The notes beneath the pieces were generated by a model. It ran no database searches. It was given only the letters and a program-made list of their open reading frames with translations, and was not told the origin of the DNA. Positions 33,418 through 40,689 of a DNA stretch of 42,383 nucleotides are shown piece by piece. Position 1 is the stretch's first letter. Each line of letters opens with the position of its first letter. The position numbers and the translations under genes were made by a program. The stretch comes from a virus. The DNA lies in IMG/VR virus record IMGVR_UViG_3300050821_000548, positions 1 through 42,383 of that record, one strand, 5' to 3'.

Positions 33418-33446
33418 AATATACTACACCCTATTAACCTTGTCAA
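33418..33446 (-). promoter_or_regulatory. Near-consensus sigma70 promoter for the capsid gene
   Basis: On the minus strand, a perfect -35 TTGACA (33446-33441) is followed by exactly 17 bases and the -10 TATATT (33423-33418; five of six consensus bases). The start point would be near 33411, about 105 bases before the capsid ATG. It lies in the only sizeable gap of the structural operon (33307-33454), between the secreted-protein gene and the capsid gene. This indicates use of the host housekeeping polymerase for late genes. Confidence 0.75.
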
Positions 33447-33454
33447 GGATAAAA

Positions 33455-33799
33455 TTAAGCTTTGTGACCGCCATTCGTCATGAACGTGTCGAGGGTCTTC
33501 TGGGTCATCCCACCAGCGTCGAAAACACAACCCTGGATCACGAGCACGACGAAGTAGTCGCCGTTTGGCATCGAGGTCACGAAGATATGGTCGAATACGT
33601 AGTCCGTCTTGGGCTCGTCGGCGTTATAGTACGCCTGAAAGTTTAAACGAGCTTCGGCCGGCATCTCCGTGAAATCGTAACCACTTTGCTTCATGAACGC
33701 CGCCTGTCGATCCCAAGGAAGCTGACAGACTTCATCGGCGAGCGCCGGCACACATGAAAGGAACAAAGCAAGAGCCGAAATAGCAATAATCTTACGCAT
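33455..33799 (-). CDS. Small secreted (periplasmic) protein
   Basis: A 114-residue protein with a textbook Sec signal peptide: MRKIIAISALALFLSCVPALA, with cleavage expected after A21. The mature 93 residues have two cysteines (C25, C91) that could form a disulfide once in the periplasm, and beta-strand-rich sequence (YVFDHIFVTSMPNGDYFVVL). Starting at ATG 33799 gives a proper signal peptide; upstream in-frame Mets do not. Its place between scaffold-like and capsid genes is odd for an exported product. Possible roles are superinfection exclusion, receptor masking or envelope stress control. GTTTAAAC lies at 33641. Confidence 0.7.
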   Translation of the reverse strand: MRKIIAISALALFLSCVPALADEVCQLPWDRQAAFMKQSGYDFTEMPAEARLNFQAYYNADEPKTDYVFDHIFVTSMPNGDYFVVLVIQGCVFDAGGMTQKTLDTFMTNGGHKA

Positions 33800-33965
33800 G
33801 GTGTTTCGCTTTCTTGGCCGCAACCCGCTCCCGTTTAGGAGCAGGCCGACCTTTATCGGCTTGGTTGAATTCCTTGCCGACCGATTGCGGGACGCCGCCG
33901 TAGCCACCCTTTGTGTGAGCGGCTGCGGCCATCAAGCGGCGTTGCGACTTCGAGACGCTCGGCAT
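33792..33965 (-). CDS. Small basic phage protein
   Basis: A 57-residue protein, MPSVSKSQRRLMAAAAHTKG then GVPQSVGKEFNQADKGRPAP and a Lys/Arg-rich tail. The 'SVSKxQxRxMAAAAH...PxSVGKEFxxADKG' pattern is a small family widespread in phage structural operons, without a firm function. It starts one base after the scaffold-like gene stop and its last codons overlap the secreted-protein start by 8 bases. It is strongly basic, so it could bind DNA or assist capsid assembly. Confidence 0.7.
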   Translation of the reverse strand: MPSVSKSQRRLMAAAAHTKGGYGGVPQSVGKEFNQADKGRPAPKRERVAAKKAKHHA

Positions 33966-33966
33966 G

Positions 33967-34815
33967 TTACTGCTGCGCCCCAGTGATGATCTGGTTAAGC
34001 GCGAGCATCTGCCGGCCTTTCGCCACGTCGCCTTTCAGATACGCCTCGCGCCATACCTCGTCACGCATCAACTCGGCTTTCGATGCCACCGCTTGTTCGC
34101 GGGTCATGACGCCATTGTTGACGGCAGAGTTACCAGATTGGACAAACTTGTCCTCGCCGATCTTCGTGCCGATATTACGGAACATCTCCATGATCCGGTC
34201 ATAGCCAACGACGCTTTCGAGCGCGTTGACATCTTCAGCCGAAATCTTGAGAGCGGCCGCCGCGTTGCGAGCGATCACCATGTTGGCGTCTTTGTTCGCG
34301 CCCCAGTTCTTAGCGAGCGCCGCCTTCTGAGCATCGATCTTAGCCTGCATCTCCGCAGTATCAGCGGCTTCGGCTTGCTCAAGCCATTGCACCGTCGCCT
34401 GCGTCATCTCGCGAGCCGCCTGCGGGGTCAAATGCGCTGCGTGCGCCTTCGCCTGCATATGGGCCACGAAGCTGGCGTCGAGTTCCTCGCCCGACTTGAA
34501 CTTGATGTCCTTGAAGTCGTAAGCGGTCGCTTCCTTAGGAACTCCCATGCGCGTGTAGAGCGCGTTGTAGCCCTCGGTATCAGAAGGGTCCTTCGGGAAC
34601 TTGACCAACTGGTTGGCCGGGATACCCGTCATCCGCTCGACTTCGCGATAGGACTTCAGGATCGTCTGTGCAGCAACATCGGCCGGCTTGTCGTGCCAAC
34701 CTTTCGTCTGCAAATAGCCGACTGTCTCGGCATCGGCGTTCGCGCCGTACCATGGTGTAGCTCCGGCCGCTCCTGCGGCACCCGTTGCCCCTGCTGCTCC
34801 TGCTTCGTTAGCCAT
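33967..34815 (-). CDS. Scaffolding-like capsid assembly protein
   Basis: A 282-residue protein, Ala/Gly/Thr-rich at the N-terminus (residues 1-22), then TPWYGANADAETVGYLQTKG, AAQTILKSYREVERMTG and a long charged helix (EQAEAADTAEMQAKIDAQKA, about 150-170). This is the composition and domain order of capsid assembly scaffolding proteins of phages with gp8-type portals ('putative scaffold' or 'capsid assembly protein'). AGGAG lies 7 bases before the ATG. Expected to be absent from the mature virion. Confidence 0.75.
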   Translation of the reverse strand: MANEAGAAGATGAAGAAGATPWYGANADAETVGYLQTKGWHDKPADVAAQTILKSYREVERMTGIPANQLVKFPKDPSDTEGYNALYTRMGVPKEATAYDFKDIKFKSGEELDASFVAHMQAKAHAAHLTPQAAREMTQATVQWLEQAEAADTAEMQAKIDAQKAALAKNWGANKDANMVIARNAAAALKISAEDVNALESVVGYDRIMEMFRNIGTKIGEDKFVQSGNSAVNNGVMTREQAVASKAELMRDEVWREAYLKGDVAKGRQMLALNQIITGAQQ

Positions 34816-35113
34816 TGTCGTTCTCCTGGTTCAGTTGTGGACCTTTATATAGCGTGTATAGGTCCGCCGAAGATAGGTTCATGTGTTGGTTGATCCGCTG
34901 GAAGACTTCGTTCCGACCTATCAGTACGAACGTCATCTTTTCATCCAACCGACCATTCGCATCGAGAACCGCACAACTCTCGGTCGCTCGACAGAATTTC
35001 GCTAAGTCTTCCAGCACCCGGTCGCCTGCTCGGTTTCCGAACACTAGTTGGTAAGCATGCTTCCGCGTGCGAAGGAAGTCAAGCGCCTTGCCGATCCGCT
35101 CCTGTAGTGTCAT
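34808..35113 (-). CDS. Bbp19-like phage protein
   Basis: A 101-residue helical protein. YQLVFGNRAGDRVLEDLAKFCRA is the recognisable core of the family named after Bordetella phage Bbp19 (…VFG..AG..VL.DLA.FC.A…), which occurs between portal and scaffold genes of podophages. The C-terminus is helical and acidic (NLSSADLYTLYKGPQLNQEN). The start overlaps the portal stop in ATGA and the end overlaps the scaffold-like gene by 8 bases. Function is unknown, likely head assembly. Confidence 0.78.
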   Translation of the reverse strand: MTLQERIGKALDFLRTRKHAYQLVFGNRAGDRVLEDLAKFCRATESCAVLDANGRLDEKMTFVLIGRNEVFQRINQHMNLSSADLYTLYKGPQLNQENDNG

Positions 35114-36861
35114 TGCTGCAATGGCCCTCCGGCCTGTTGTGGTTGACCCTGCGGCTGACCCTGTGGGTTAGCCTTCTGCGCGACTGCCTGAGCTTTTACC
35201 ATAGCCGCTTGAGCAGGTAAAGCCTGAATTTTCTGCTGCTCAGCCTGCGACTGAGCGCGGTTCTGGCGCTTCTTGCCAATCTGCATCTTAGATGACATCC
35301 AACTCTCAGGCACCGCCTGGGCATCCGCCATCGCTGGCACCGCAACATCGAACTCGAACGGATCGAGCAGCGACGGATCGCCAGTGATATTAACCAATTC
35401 CTTCACGCTCTCAACCGTGCGAAGGAAGCCGGCAGTCTCCTGCGCTTTAGCCGCGCGAGACAGCGGATTGGTGTAGATAACATCGTACTCACCTTTGGCT
35501 TCCTTAAGCCGAGGCGGCATGGGAGGAAGGATCGGGCGACCACGATTGTCGCGAAGGTGCGCGAGAATGTCGATCTCGCGAACGATTGTTGGGCCAAGAT
35601 ATTCGCTCGACTGGCGACCGACCGTTGGCGCAAGCAAGATACCTTTCTCATTAGTGCGCTCGATCACTTCGGTCGCCGTCATCTGCGGCGTCTCGGTAAG
35701 GATTTGGAACAGCGTCACGAGGAAGGCGTCATTGATTAACGACTTCTCCTCCTGCATCGCTTCCTTGGTAATCTGGATGTTGCCGGTCTCAAGGGCATGA
35801 ACCAGGAGCTTGCCATCGGGTGTCACGCCGCCCTTGTTCATAGCGCCGGGGCGCAGCGACATATCAATCAGGCCATCGTCGGCCGTTAGGAGCACAGGAT
35901 CAGCCGCTCGATGCGCTTGCTTCAGGAAGGTGGTCTTCTGCGCGTTTAGGGTCTTCAGCGCCGGCAGTACCATCATGGCCGGCGAGCGGCCGTAGACTTC
36001 GCCCGGCGTCTGGTCATAGCGGCTGGCGGCGATTGGCAGCATGCGATAGCCACCCTCGCGCAGAATGCAATGCCCCTCGATTGAGAGATACGTCGAAGAG
36101 AACGGTTTGCCCCTAGCGTCTAAGCGATCCGGGTCATAGTCGGTGCGCGGGCAGACATGATGGAGCACGTTGAAGATTTGAAGCTGGTTCTGGCTTTCAA
36201 GCGCCGGCCGCAGTGTCTCGGGGAACGTGTCAGGGAACTTCTGTTGGATTTGGCGAGCGGTCATCCGCATCCAGCGAATGAACCCATCGATCATGCCCTG
36301 GTGGTTCTCTTTCAGGAACAACTCACCCATCGGCACCGCCTTGTAGCGGATGCCAGTCGTGCCCTGGTAGTCCGTGCCATCGAACTCGTCGATGAACATA
36401 GCACCCGTGCCGAATGCACCGAGCGATTGATAGTTGTTCTGGTTCTGCGCCGAGAAGTTAGCAATCGGCTTGTAGCGGTATTTGAATAGGAGCTTCGTCA
36501 CTTGCTCAAACCACAGGCGCGTGGCGCGATCCTTCATAACGTAGGGATCGCTTGCTTCAAGCCCATGCCAGAACATATTACGTGGCGTCAGCAAGCTGTC
36601 GCAGATCGCGGCGAAGCGATGGAGTGCCATCATGCCACTGGCATCGACTTGGCGATCTGTCTTCTTAATGCCCGGCCAGTTGAAGTTCTGGTAGAAGAAT
36701 GTATTGCGCGAAGTCGGAAGGATCAACTCGGCGATCTCTTCCCAATGCGTCGCGGTCGTGCTCCGCGCCAACTGCATCGCGCTGAACTCGCGCATGATGT
36801 CTGTGTAGACATCCTCTTCGTGAGGCGTCATCACTTGCTGCTTACCGAGATCGTAAGCCAT
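35110..36861 (-). CDS. Portal / head-to-tail connector protein (gp8-like)
   Basis: A 583-residue protein of the 'head to tail connecting protein' family: MREFSAMQLARSTTATHWEE, LILPTSRNTFFYQ, FWHGLEASDPYVMKD, YQSLGAFGTGAMFIDEFDG, and TATEVIERTNEKG, all in the order I expect. The C-terminus is a Gln/Ala-rich tail with repeated PQGQPQ. It forms the dodecameric portal through which DNA is packaged and ejected. The ATG overlaps the preceding TAA (TAATG). Family length is about 530-580, so it is intact. Confidence 0.92.
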   Translation of the reverse strand: MAYDLGKQQVMTPHEEDVYTDIMREFSAMQLARSTTATHWEEIAELILPTSRNTFFYQNFNWPGIKKTDRQVDASGMMALHRFAAICDSLLTPRNMFWHGLEASDPYVMKDRATRLWFEQVTKLLFKYRYKPIANFSAQNQNNYQSLGAFGTGAMFIDEFDGTDYQGTTGIRYKAVPMGELFLKENHQGMIDGFIRWMRMTARQIQQKFPDTFPETLRPALESQNQLQIFNVLHHVCPRTDYDPDRLDARGKPFSSTYLSIEGHCILREGGYRMLPIAASRYDQTPGEVYGRSPAMMVLPALKTLNAQKTTFLKQAHRAADPVLLTADDGLIDMSLRPGAMNKGGVTPDGKLLVHALETGNIQITKEAMQEEKSLINDAFLVTLFQILTETPQMTATEVIERTNEKGILLAPTVGRQSSEYLGPTIVREIDILAHLRDNRGRPILPPMPPRLKEAKGEYDVIYTNPLSRAAKAQETAGFLRTVESVKELVNITGDPSLLDPFEFDVAVPAMADAQAVPESWMSSKMQIGKKRQNRAQSQAEQQKIQALPAQAAMVKAQAVAQKANPQGQPQGQPQQAGGPLQQ

Positions 36862-37046
36862 TAGTAGACACTCGCCGACCCGAGGAGAGCCTGACTAGCT
36901 TGGCCCATGGTAGTCATCTGCTGCATCTTGCGTTTCTTTTTCTGCTCGTCAGTTTCGTCCTGAAGCTGCTGCTGCAAGCTCGAACCGAGACCGAGATCGC
37001 TCGCGGCTGGCGACAACGCCATGTTCTTCGCGTTCATGGAAGGCAT
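36861..37046 (-). CDS. Small charged hypothetical protein before the portal gene
   Basis: A 61-residue protein with an acidic/basic helical middle, QQLQDETDEQKKKRKMQQMT, flanked by Ser/Ala/Gly-rich ends. AAGGG lies 8 bases before the ATG at 37046; a second in-frame ATG at 37037 is possible. The stop overlaps the portal ATG. It lies where T7-like phages often have small head or host-range genes. No family is recognised. Confidence 0.6.
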   Translation of the reverse strand: MPSMNAKNMALSPAASDLGLGSSLQQQLQDETDEQKKKRKMQQMTTMGQASQALLGSASVY

Positions 37047-37049
37047 GGA

Positions 37050-37226
37050 TTATCCCTTAGGAACTTCCGAAATAATTAAAGTCATCCCGTCATAAACATA
37101 CTCAACGGTACTCTGCCCATCTTCTAGAAGGGTTGGCCGGTCAGCGACTTCTCCGGCATAAGTTCGTTTTACGAGAATATTCTGATGGTTAGGTTTCGGA
37201 GACACTATGATCACTTGAGTTGTCAT
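37050..37226 (-). CDS. Small hypothetical protein between terminase and portal
   Basis: A 58-residue beta-rich protein: VIIVSPKPNHQNILVKRTYA, then GQSTVEYVYDGMTLIISEVP. A very strong Shine-Dalgarno, GGAGGAG, sits just upstream of the ATG at 37226. The segment 'TYAGE..DRPT.LEDGQS...YVYD.M.L.I.E' recurs in the same genomic place in other podophages, in my recollection. The function is unknown; possibly a small head or tail component. Confidence 0.7.
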   Translation of the reverse strand: MTTQVIIVSPKPNHQNILVKRTYAGEVADRPTLLEDGQSTVEYVYDGMTLIISEVPKG

Positions 37227-37256
37227 TTACTCCTCCATTGTGAATTAATCATCATA

Positions 37257-38684
37257 TCACCCAAATAGCGGGAAGTCAACGTCTTTTGCAACGGTCTGCG
37301 GACGCCGGCTTTTGAGGGTGCCGCCGAGCGCGGTAGCCTTCCAATATCGTTTCATCATAATGCCATAGCGGGTGGCGGACAGCAAATCATCGCGCTCCTT
37401 GACCACCAACCCATCCTTGCGGTGGTACATCCGGTATTCCTCGAACCACTCAGCTAGGTGCTCCACGACTTTGAGCCGGCCGGTGGACATCCGGTTCTCC
37501 ATCTCAGCCACGCCGGGCTCGAACGCATTACCTCCCTCGGGCCATGTGGCCATGAGCGGGTGCATGAGCAAGCCCTGGTCCTTGTACTGAAGCGAGAGTT
37601 GCCGGCCTGATCCTTTATCGCGCTGGTTGCCATCCTGCGGCCAGAAGACCGGGACGTTGATGCCGATCATCTTCATGCGAATAGCGTGCTTCATCGCATC
37701 GCCGTCTTTCATGCGGATCGCGTTGAGAATATGGATCACGTCGCTGTCGCGATCCCACGCCATCAGCACGGCAGCAAAATTATGCCCAATACCAAAGTCG
37801 ATACCCCATCCTTTGACCCAGACTGTTGGCAGCATATCAATTATTGGTTCACGTATAGTTTCTTCGGCGATCTTGAAGACGCGCCCTTCCCCCAACATAG
37901 GGACACCACGCGCTCGCGCTTCCCGTTCGTGTTCAGGATAACCAGCGATAATCTTAGCCCGCTCATCGGCTGGAATATGTTTCGCGTCTTCGATGACCAT
38001 ATTCGTAACCGAACGGTCCTCAGAAGGCTCATGCAGGAAGCGAGAGACGACATCGGACATTCCCTTCAGAGGCGTGAACGTCATGAACAGGAAACCGCCT
38101 GTCGCGGTGAAGCGGGCCAAGCACTCCGAGTAGATGTCAATGGGCGGCTCCTCGTCGAGCCAGATGAAGTCGAGCGTTGCTGATTGGAACTTCGGCCGTC
38201 CTTGCTCGTAGGATTTAAACGTCAGAGTGGATATTCCACCAGTAGCATGCCGCACTTGGATTGTGTCGTAGGCATCCGTCACCCCTCGGGCAAGGGATGG
38301 CTTTCCAACAAACCTGTCCCTTGGTATGAGCCCGGTTCCGAACGCCTCCTCGACGCCCGGCTGGCCGCACAGGAGTTTCTGCGGGCCGTCGCGGACTAGG
38401 ATGCTGGTCTCGCCTGCCGCCCACCCCGCTACCGAGTGATTGATCCGCCGCCCCGTCCACCACCATGGGTAGTCTCCTGTCAAATGAAACGCGACCTCGG
38501 CCGCGCCGGCATAGGTCTTGCCAAGCTGGTTGCCAGCCATGAGTAGCCGCTCGCGCTTCTGCACGCCAAACGCGAAGAAATCTTCCTGTTTCGGATATGG
38601 CTCAAAGTAGTCTATCTTATGATAGCGATGCCGCTCATCGAGCGCTCGAAGGCCGGCTAGGATTGCGTCGAGATCGACGGTCAT
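37257..38684 (-). CDS. Terminase large subunit
   Basis: A 475-residue packaging motor. The ATPase domain has Walker A AGNQLGKT (50-57) and Walker B LDFIWLDEEP (D177, E178). The nuclease domain has WGIDFGIGHNFA (D296), IHILNAIRMKDGDA, and a later Asp in VKERDDLLSATRYG. It cuts the replicated DNA and drives it into the prohead through the portal. The start overlaps the small subunit stop (ATGA). ATTTAAAC at 38213 lies within the ATPase domain. Confidence 0.95.
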   Translation of the reverse strand: MTVDLDAILAGLRALDERHRYHKIDYFEPYPKQEDFFAFGVQKRERLLMAGNQLGKTYAGAAEVAFHLTGDYPWWWTGRRINHSVAGWAAGETSILVRDGPQKLLCGQPGVEEAFGTGLIPRDRFVGKPSLARGVTDAYDTIQVRHATGGISTLTFKSYEQGRPKFQSATLDFIWLDEEPPIDIYSECLARFTATGGFLFMTFTPLKGMSDVVSRFLHEPSEDRSVTNMVIEDAKHIPADERAKIIAGYPEHEREARARGVPMLGEGRVFKIAEETIREPIIDMLPTVWVKGWGIDFGIGHNFAAVLMAWDRDSDVIHILNAIRMKDGDAMKHAIRMKMIGINVPVFWPQDGNQRDKGSGRQLSLQYKDQGLLMHPLMATWPEGGNAFEPGVAEMENRMSTGRLKVVEHLAEWFEEYRMYHRKDGLVVKERDDLLSATRYGIMMKRYWKATALGGTLKSRRPQTVAKDVDFPLFG

Positions 38685-39193
38685 ACGCCGGCCCAGTCGG
38701 TGACTTCCTCGAACTCCGCATCCACCGTCGCATGTCCGAGGAGCTTGGCCGCGTCGATCCCGAGCCGCGAGGCTAGGAGTTTGATGGCCTCGATCTTGCC
38801 GGCGTCGTCAACGTGCTCCACCGTCACCTTATGCTCAGTTCGAGTATGCAGTCCTACGCGGTCGAGGATCGCCTGTGCCGCCTTCAGCCGGTCCTTGTGC
38901 GTCGGGTCGCCGGCTATGTCCACCAGGACCTCTACGGCCAAAGCGCCGCCGACTTCCATCCGTGCCTGAGCTTCCTCAAGGATCGCCGCCCTGATCTTCG
39001 GATCATGAGCGAGCCGGTGCCCCGTCACCCGCATCGTTTCATCGTTGCCTGTATAGCCAGCTTTTCTGGCCGCTTCCATCTGGTTAAGTCTACCCATTGA
39101 CAGAACGGCATCGACAAATACCTTCTGTCGTGGGGTCAGCGCCCGCATAGCGGGTCCCATCGCGATGACTTCGGTTAATACAACGCTTGCCAT
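38681..39193 (-). CDS. Terminase small subunit
   Basis: A DNA-recognition subunit of the terminase, up to 170 residues. MRALTPRQKVFVDAVLSMGR, then MEAARKAGYTGNDETMRVTG and AHDPKIRAAILEEAQ are the N-terminal HTH region of the terminase_2 family; the C-terminus (KLLASRLGIDAAKLLG) is helical. The first Met (39193) lacks a Shine-Dalgarno and would be almost leaderless from the promoter at 39203-39231. Starts at 39160 or 39148 (MRALTPRQ) are alternatives that fit the family length better. Confidence 0.88.
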   Translation of the reverse strand: MASVVLTEVIAMGPAMRALTPRQKVFVDAVLSMGRLNQMEAARKAGYTGNDETMRVTGHRLAHDPKIRAAILEEAQARMEVGGALAVEVLVDIAGDPTHKDRLKAAQAILDRVGLHTRTEHKVTVEHVDDAGKIEAIKLLASRLGIDAAKLLGHATVDAEFEEVTDWAGV

Positions 39194-39202
39194 TTGTTAT
39201 CG

Positions 39203-39231
39203 AGGTTATCAGAAATGCCCTGGTTTGTCAA
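39203..39231 (-). promoter_or_regulatory. Sigma70-like promoter for the leftward terminase operon
   Basis: On the minus strand, a perfect TTGACA (39231-39226) is followed by 17 bases and TAACCT (39208-39203), with TG one base before the -10, an extended -10. The -10 itself is poor (three of six). The flanking CCTTGACAA is shared with the capsid promoter. The predicted start near 39196 is only a few bases before the first Met of the terminase small subunit. Confidence 0.5.
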
Positions 39232-39313
39232 GGTGTATTATTTTGTATTAAGAGGTTTTAAAAATTCGCCGCGTGAAATTTTATCCCCGCGATCTTTCTG
39301 CTGGTCTGCCGAT

Positions 39314-39347
39314 GGCGGGGGTGGCCGGCACCCACCCCAGTCTTTTT
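39314..39347 (+). terminator. Hairpin followed by a T-run
   Basis: GGGTG (39319-39323), a 5-base loop and CACCC (39329-39333) form a GC-rich stem that can be extended by two more G-C pairs across a bulged A. A run TCTTTTT (39341-39347) follows on the plus strand. This is intrinsic-terminator-like, but no gene ends just upstream on that strand, so it may insulate the divergent region or be part of an origin structure. Confidence 0.35.
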
Positions 39348-39515
39348 GGTTAACGGAAATTAACCTGACGCAAAATTAACCATACATTTGTTGTGGGTAT
39401 TCACACTTATTAACATTGCGTGATCGCTCGCCGCAAATGGAGCATGGTTAATACCATTTAATACAAATTAATTTGTGTTAACTATATAAATTGTATTCCT
39501 GTTAACGATTTGTTA
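39345..39515. other. AT-rich cluster of TTAAC/TTAAT motifs in the divergent region; candidate origin
   Basis: This stretch has no credible gene. About ten TTAAC or TTAAT motifs (or complements) occur in 170 bases, e.g. near 39350, 39358, 39374, 39409, 39448, 39468, 39476, 39499 and 39508, and two GTTAAC hexamers follow at 39655-39670. It is far more AT-rich than the rest. It separates the leftward late genes from the rightward early genes. It could hold a replication origin, regulator binding sites or UP-element-type promoter sequence. Confidence 0.4.
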
Positions 39516-39560
39516 ATGTTTAGGGTGCAATCTGGATGCAGTCAACAAGCGAGGACCACC

Positions 39561-39620
39561 ATGGACCGAAGCGAAATTGCCCGAGCACTAGCGAAAGCCA
39601 TGAATGGGCTATCCGATTGA
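39561..39620 (+). CDS. Possible 19-residue peptide
   Basis: A short frame MDRSEIARALAKAMNGLSD with GAGG 6 bases before its ATG. The residues look like the N-terminus of a small helical phage/plasmid protein family (M-x-R-x-E-I-A-R-A-L-A-K-A). It may be a truncated remnant or a genuine short peptide; the sequence alone cannot decide. Confidence 0.35.
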   Translation: MDRSEIARALAKAMNGLSD

Positions 39621-39672
39621 TCCGCCTCCTTGAATTAGCGGAAATTATGAAATAGTTAACAGGAGTTAACCA

Positions 39673-39774
39673 ATGGATGACGCAATTCGTTTCTGGCATG
39701 GCGTATGCGCTGCAATCGTGGCATCGGGCTTAATCTTAGCAGCGATCTATGGTCTTGCCGAGCTATGCCGCTAA
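39673..39774 (+). CDS. 33-residue membrane peptide
   Basis: A short frame, MDDAIRFWHGVCAAIVASGL then ILAAIYGLAELCR, with AGGAG 7 bases before the ATG. It predicts one membrane helix. The Shine-Dalgarno is flanked by GTTAAC on both sides. It lies before the main early promoter, so it would need its own transcription from within the AT-rich region. No homologue is recognised. Confidence 0.45.
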   Translation: MDDAIRFWHGVCAAIVASGLILAAIYGLAELCR

Positions 39775-39810
39775 GGCCAAAGATTTAATGATATGTTCCC
39801 TATCTGTTGC

Positions 39811-39839
39811 TTGACTTTTAGGCTTGTGTGGTGTATGCT
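39811..39839 (+). promoter_or_regulatory. Sigma70 promoter for the rightward early operon
   Basis: TTGACT (39811-39816, five of six) is followed by exactly 17 bases and TATGCT (39834-39839, four of six). The predicted start, near 39846, gives a leader of about 73 bases before the ATG at 39919, containing a small hairpin (GCTG/CAGC near 39850). It is the best promoter on the plus strand and sits just upstream of a chain of overlapping small early genes. Confidence 0.65.
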
Positions 39840-39918
39840 CTAGGCTTCGCTGTCGCAGCGGACGCAGCCAATGAGCTATACGCCTACACAATTAGCCTGA
39901 AACCACGGAGGTTTCACT

Positions 39919-40092
39919 ATGACACGTAAGGATTTTCAATTAATCGCCAGGGTATTGGCGGTCATACCCGACAGCTTGAGCCGTGCTTTGGCAACATCGG
40001 CCGCCATCGAAGCGTGTAAGGCTGACAATGCTCGGTTCGATGAGCAACGGTTTCGTGAGGCAATCACCCGCTATAGGAGTGTGAACGCATGA
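39919..40092 (+). CDS. Small early protein
   Basis: A 57-residue protein: MTRKDFQLIARVLAVIPDSL, then helical AAIEACKADNARFDEQRFREA. GGAGG lies 7 bases before the ATG. The 'MTRKxFxxIAxVL...P...R......A..........FDxxRFxxA' pattern is a small family common in plasmids and phages of Alphaproteobacteria, of unknown function. It is the first gene after the early promoter and overlaps the next start (ATGA). Confidence 0.7.
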   Translation: MTRKDFQLIARVLAVIPDSLSRALATSAAIEACKADNARFDEQRFREAITRYRSVNA

Positions 40093-40268
40093 CGCAATCC
40101 CTGACTAAGCTGATCGAGCAAACCAAAACGCCTTACAGCGTGCATGAGCACAACGGGCGCTATTACCTGCGCGACGGAAGTGGCCAGCCTAATCAATATG
40201 GTGGCATGGATCGCGAGACTGCCAGCCGCATCTATCGCATGTTCCGTGACGCATGGGTAGGCGCATGA
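40089..40268 (+). CDS. Small early protein
   Basis: A 59-residue protein starting MTQSLTKLIEQTKTPYSVHE, with HNGRYYLRDGSGQPNQYGGM in the middle and a basic helical end (DRETASRIYRMFRDAW). The start and stop are in ATGA overlaps with both neighbours, a sign of a real translationally coupled gene. No family or catalytic residues are recognised. Confidence 0.65.
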   Translation: MTQSLTKLIEQTKTPYSVHEHNGRYYLRDGSGQPNQYGGMDRETASRIYRMFRDAWVGA

Positions 40269-40489
40269 AGCGCTATAGCGTGATCTGGGGTCGGATCGGT
40301 GGCGACATAGTTTCCACTGATTTCGACACCCGCCGCGAGGCACAAGCGCTAGGCGAGGCATTGCAACGCATATTCTTTGATGCGGCGCAGGGACCAAGTA
40401 CATTCTGCCAACTATCGCGCCATTGTCCTAGGTGGAATTCCGAATTACCTGACGGTCGCTTTGTCTCGGCGCAGGATAACACACGATGA
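40265..40489 (+). CDS. Small early protein
   Basis: A 74-residue protein from ATG 40265 (ATGA overlap). It begins MKRYSVIWGRIGGDIVSTDF, predicted as two strands, followed by a helix (TRREAQALGEALQRIFFDA). Three residues (C, H, C) in TFCQLSRHCPRW could bind metal, but the set is incomplete for a zinc finger. The end again overlaps the next start. Unknown function; host-takeover proteins often come from such positions. Confidence 0.65.
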   Translation: MKRYSVIWGRIGGDIVSTDFDTRREAQALGEALQRIFFDAAQGPSTFCQLSRHCPRWNSELPDGRFVSAQDNTR

Positions 40490-40689
40490 AAATCAGCCCT
40501 GACTTATACAAACGCTTGTACGATGCAGTCGCGCCCGTTATGCCTATGGACGGTATGAATAGCGAGCGCAAGCGTTGGGATGCTTTGTGGGCGTCAGGCT
40601 TCCCGGCAATGGATCTTTACCGCGCCGGGCTCAACGACGCCCACATTGATACCGTGTTAAAGAGGATTGCGACATTCAACCATGATTAA
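40486..40689 (+). CDS. Small early protein
   Basis: A 67-residue helical protein: MKISPDLYKRLYDAVAPVMP, SERKRWDALWASGFPAMDLY and a C-terminal helix DAHIDTVLKRIATFNHD. The ATGA overlap with the previous stop fixes the start. I have seen similar 'RWD.LW.SGF......LY.AGLND.HI.TAL..I' sequences in other phages of this kind, without a function. The last 8 bases overlap the next gene. Confidence 0.68.
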   Translation: MKISPDLYKRLYDAVAPVMPMDGMNSERKRWDALWASGFPAMDLYRAGLNDAHIDTVLKRIATFNHD

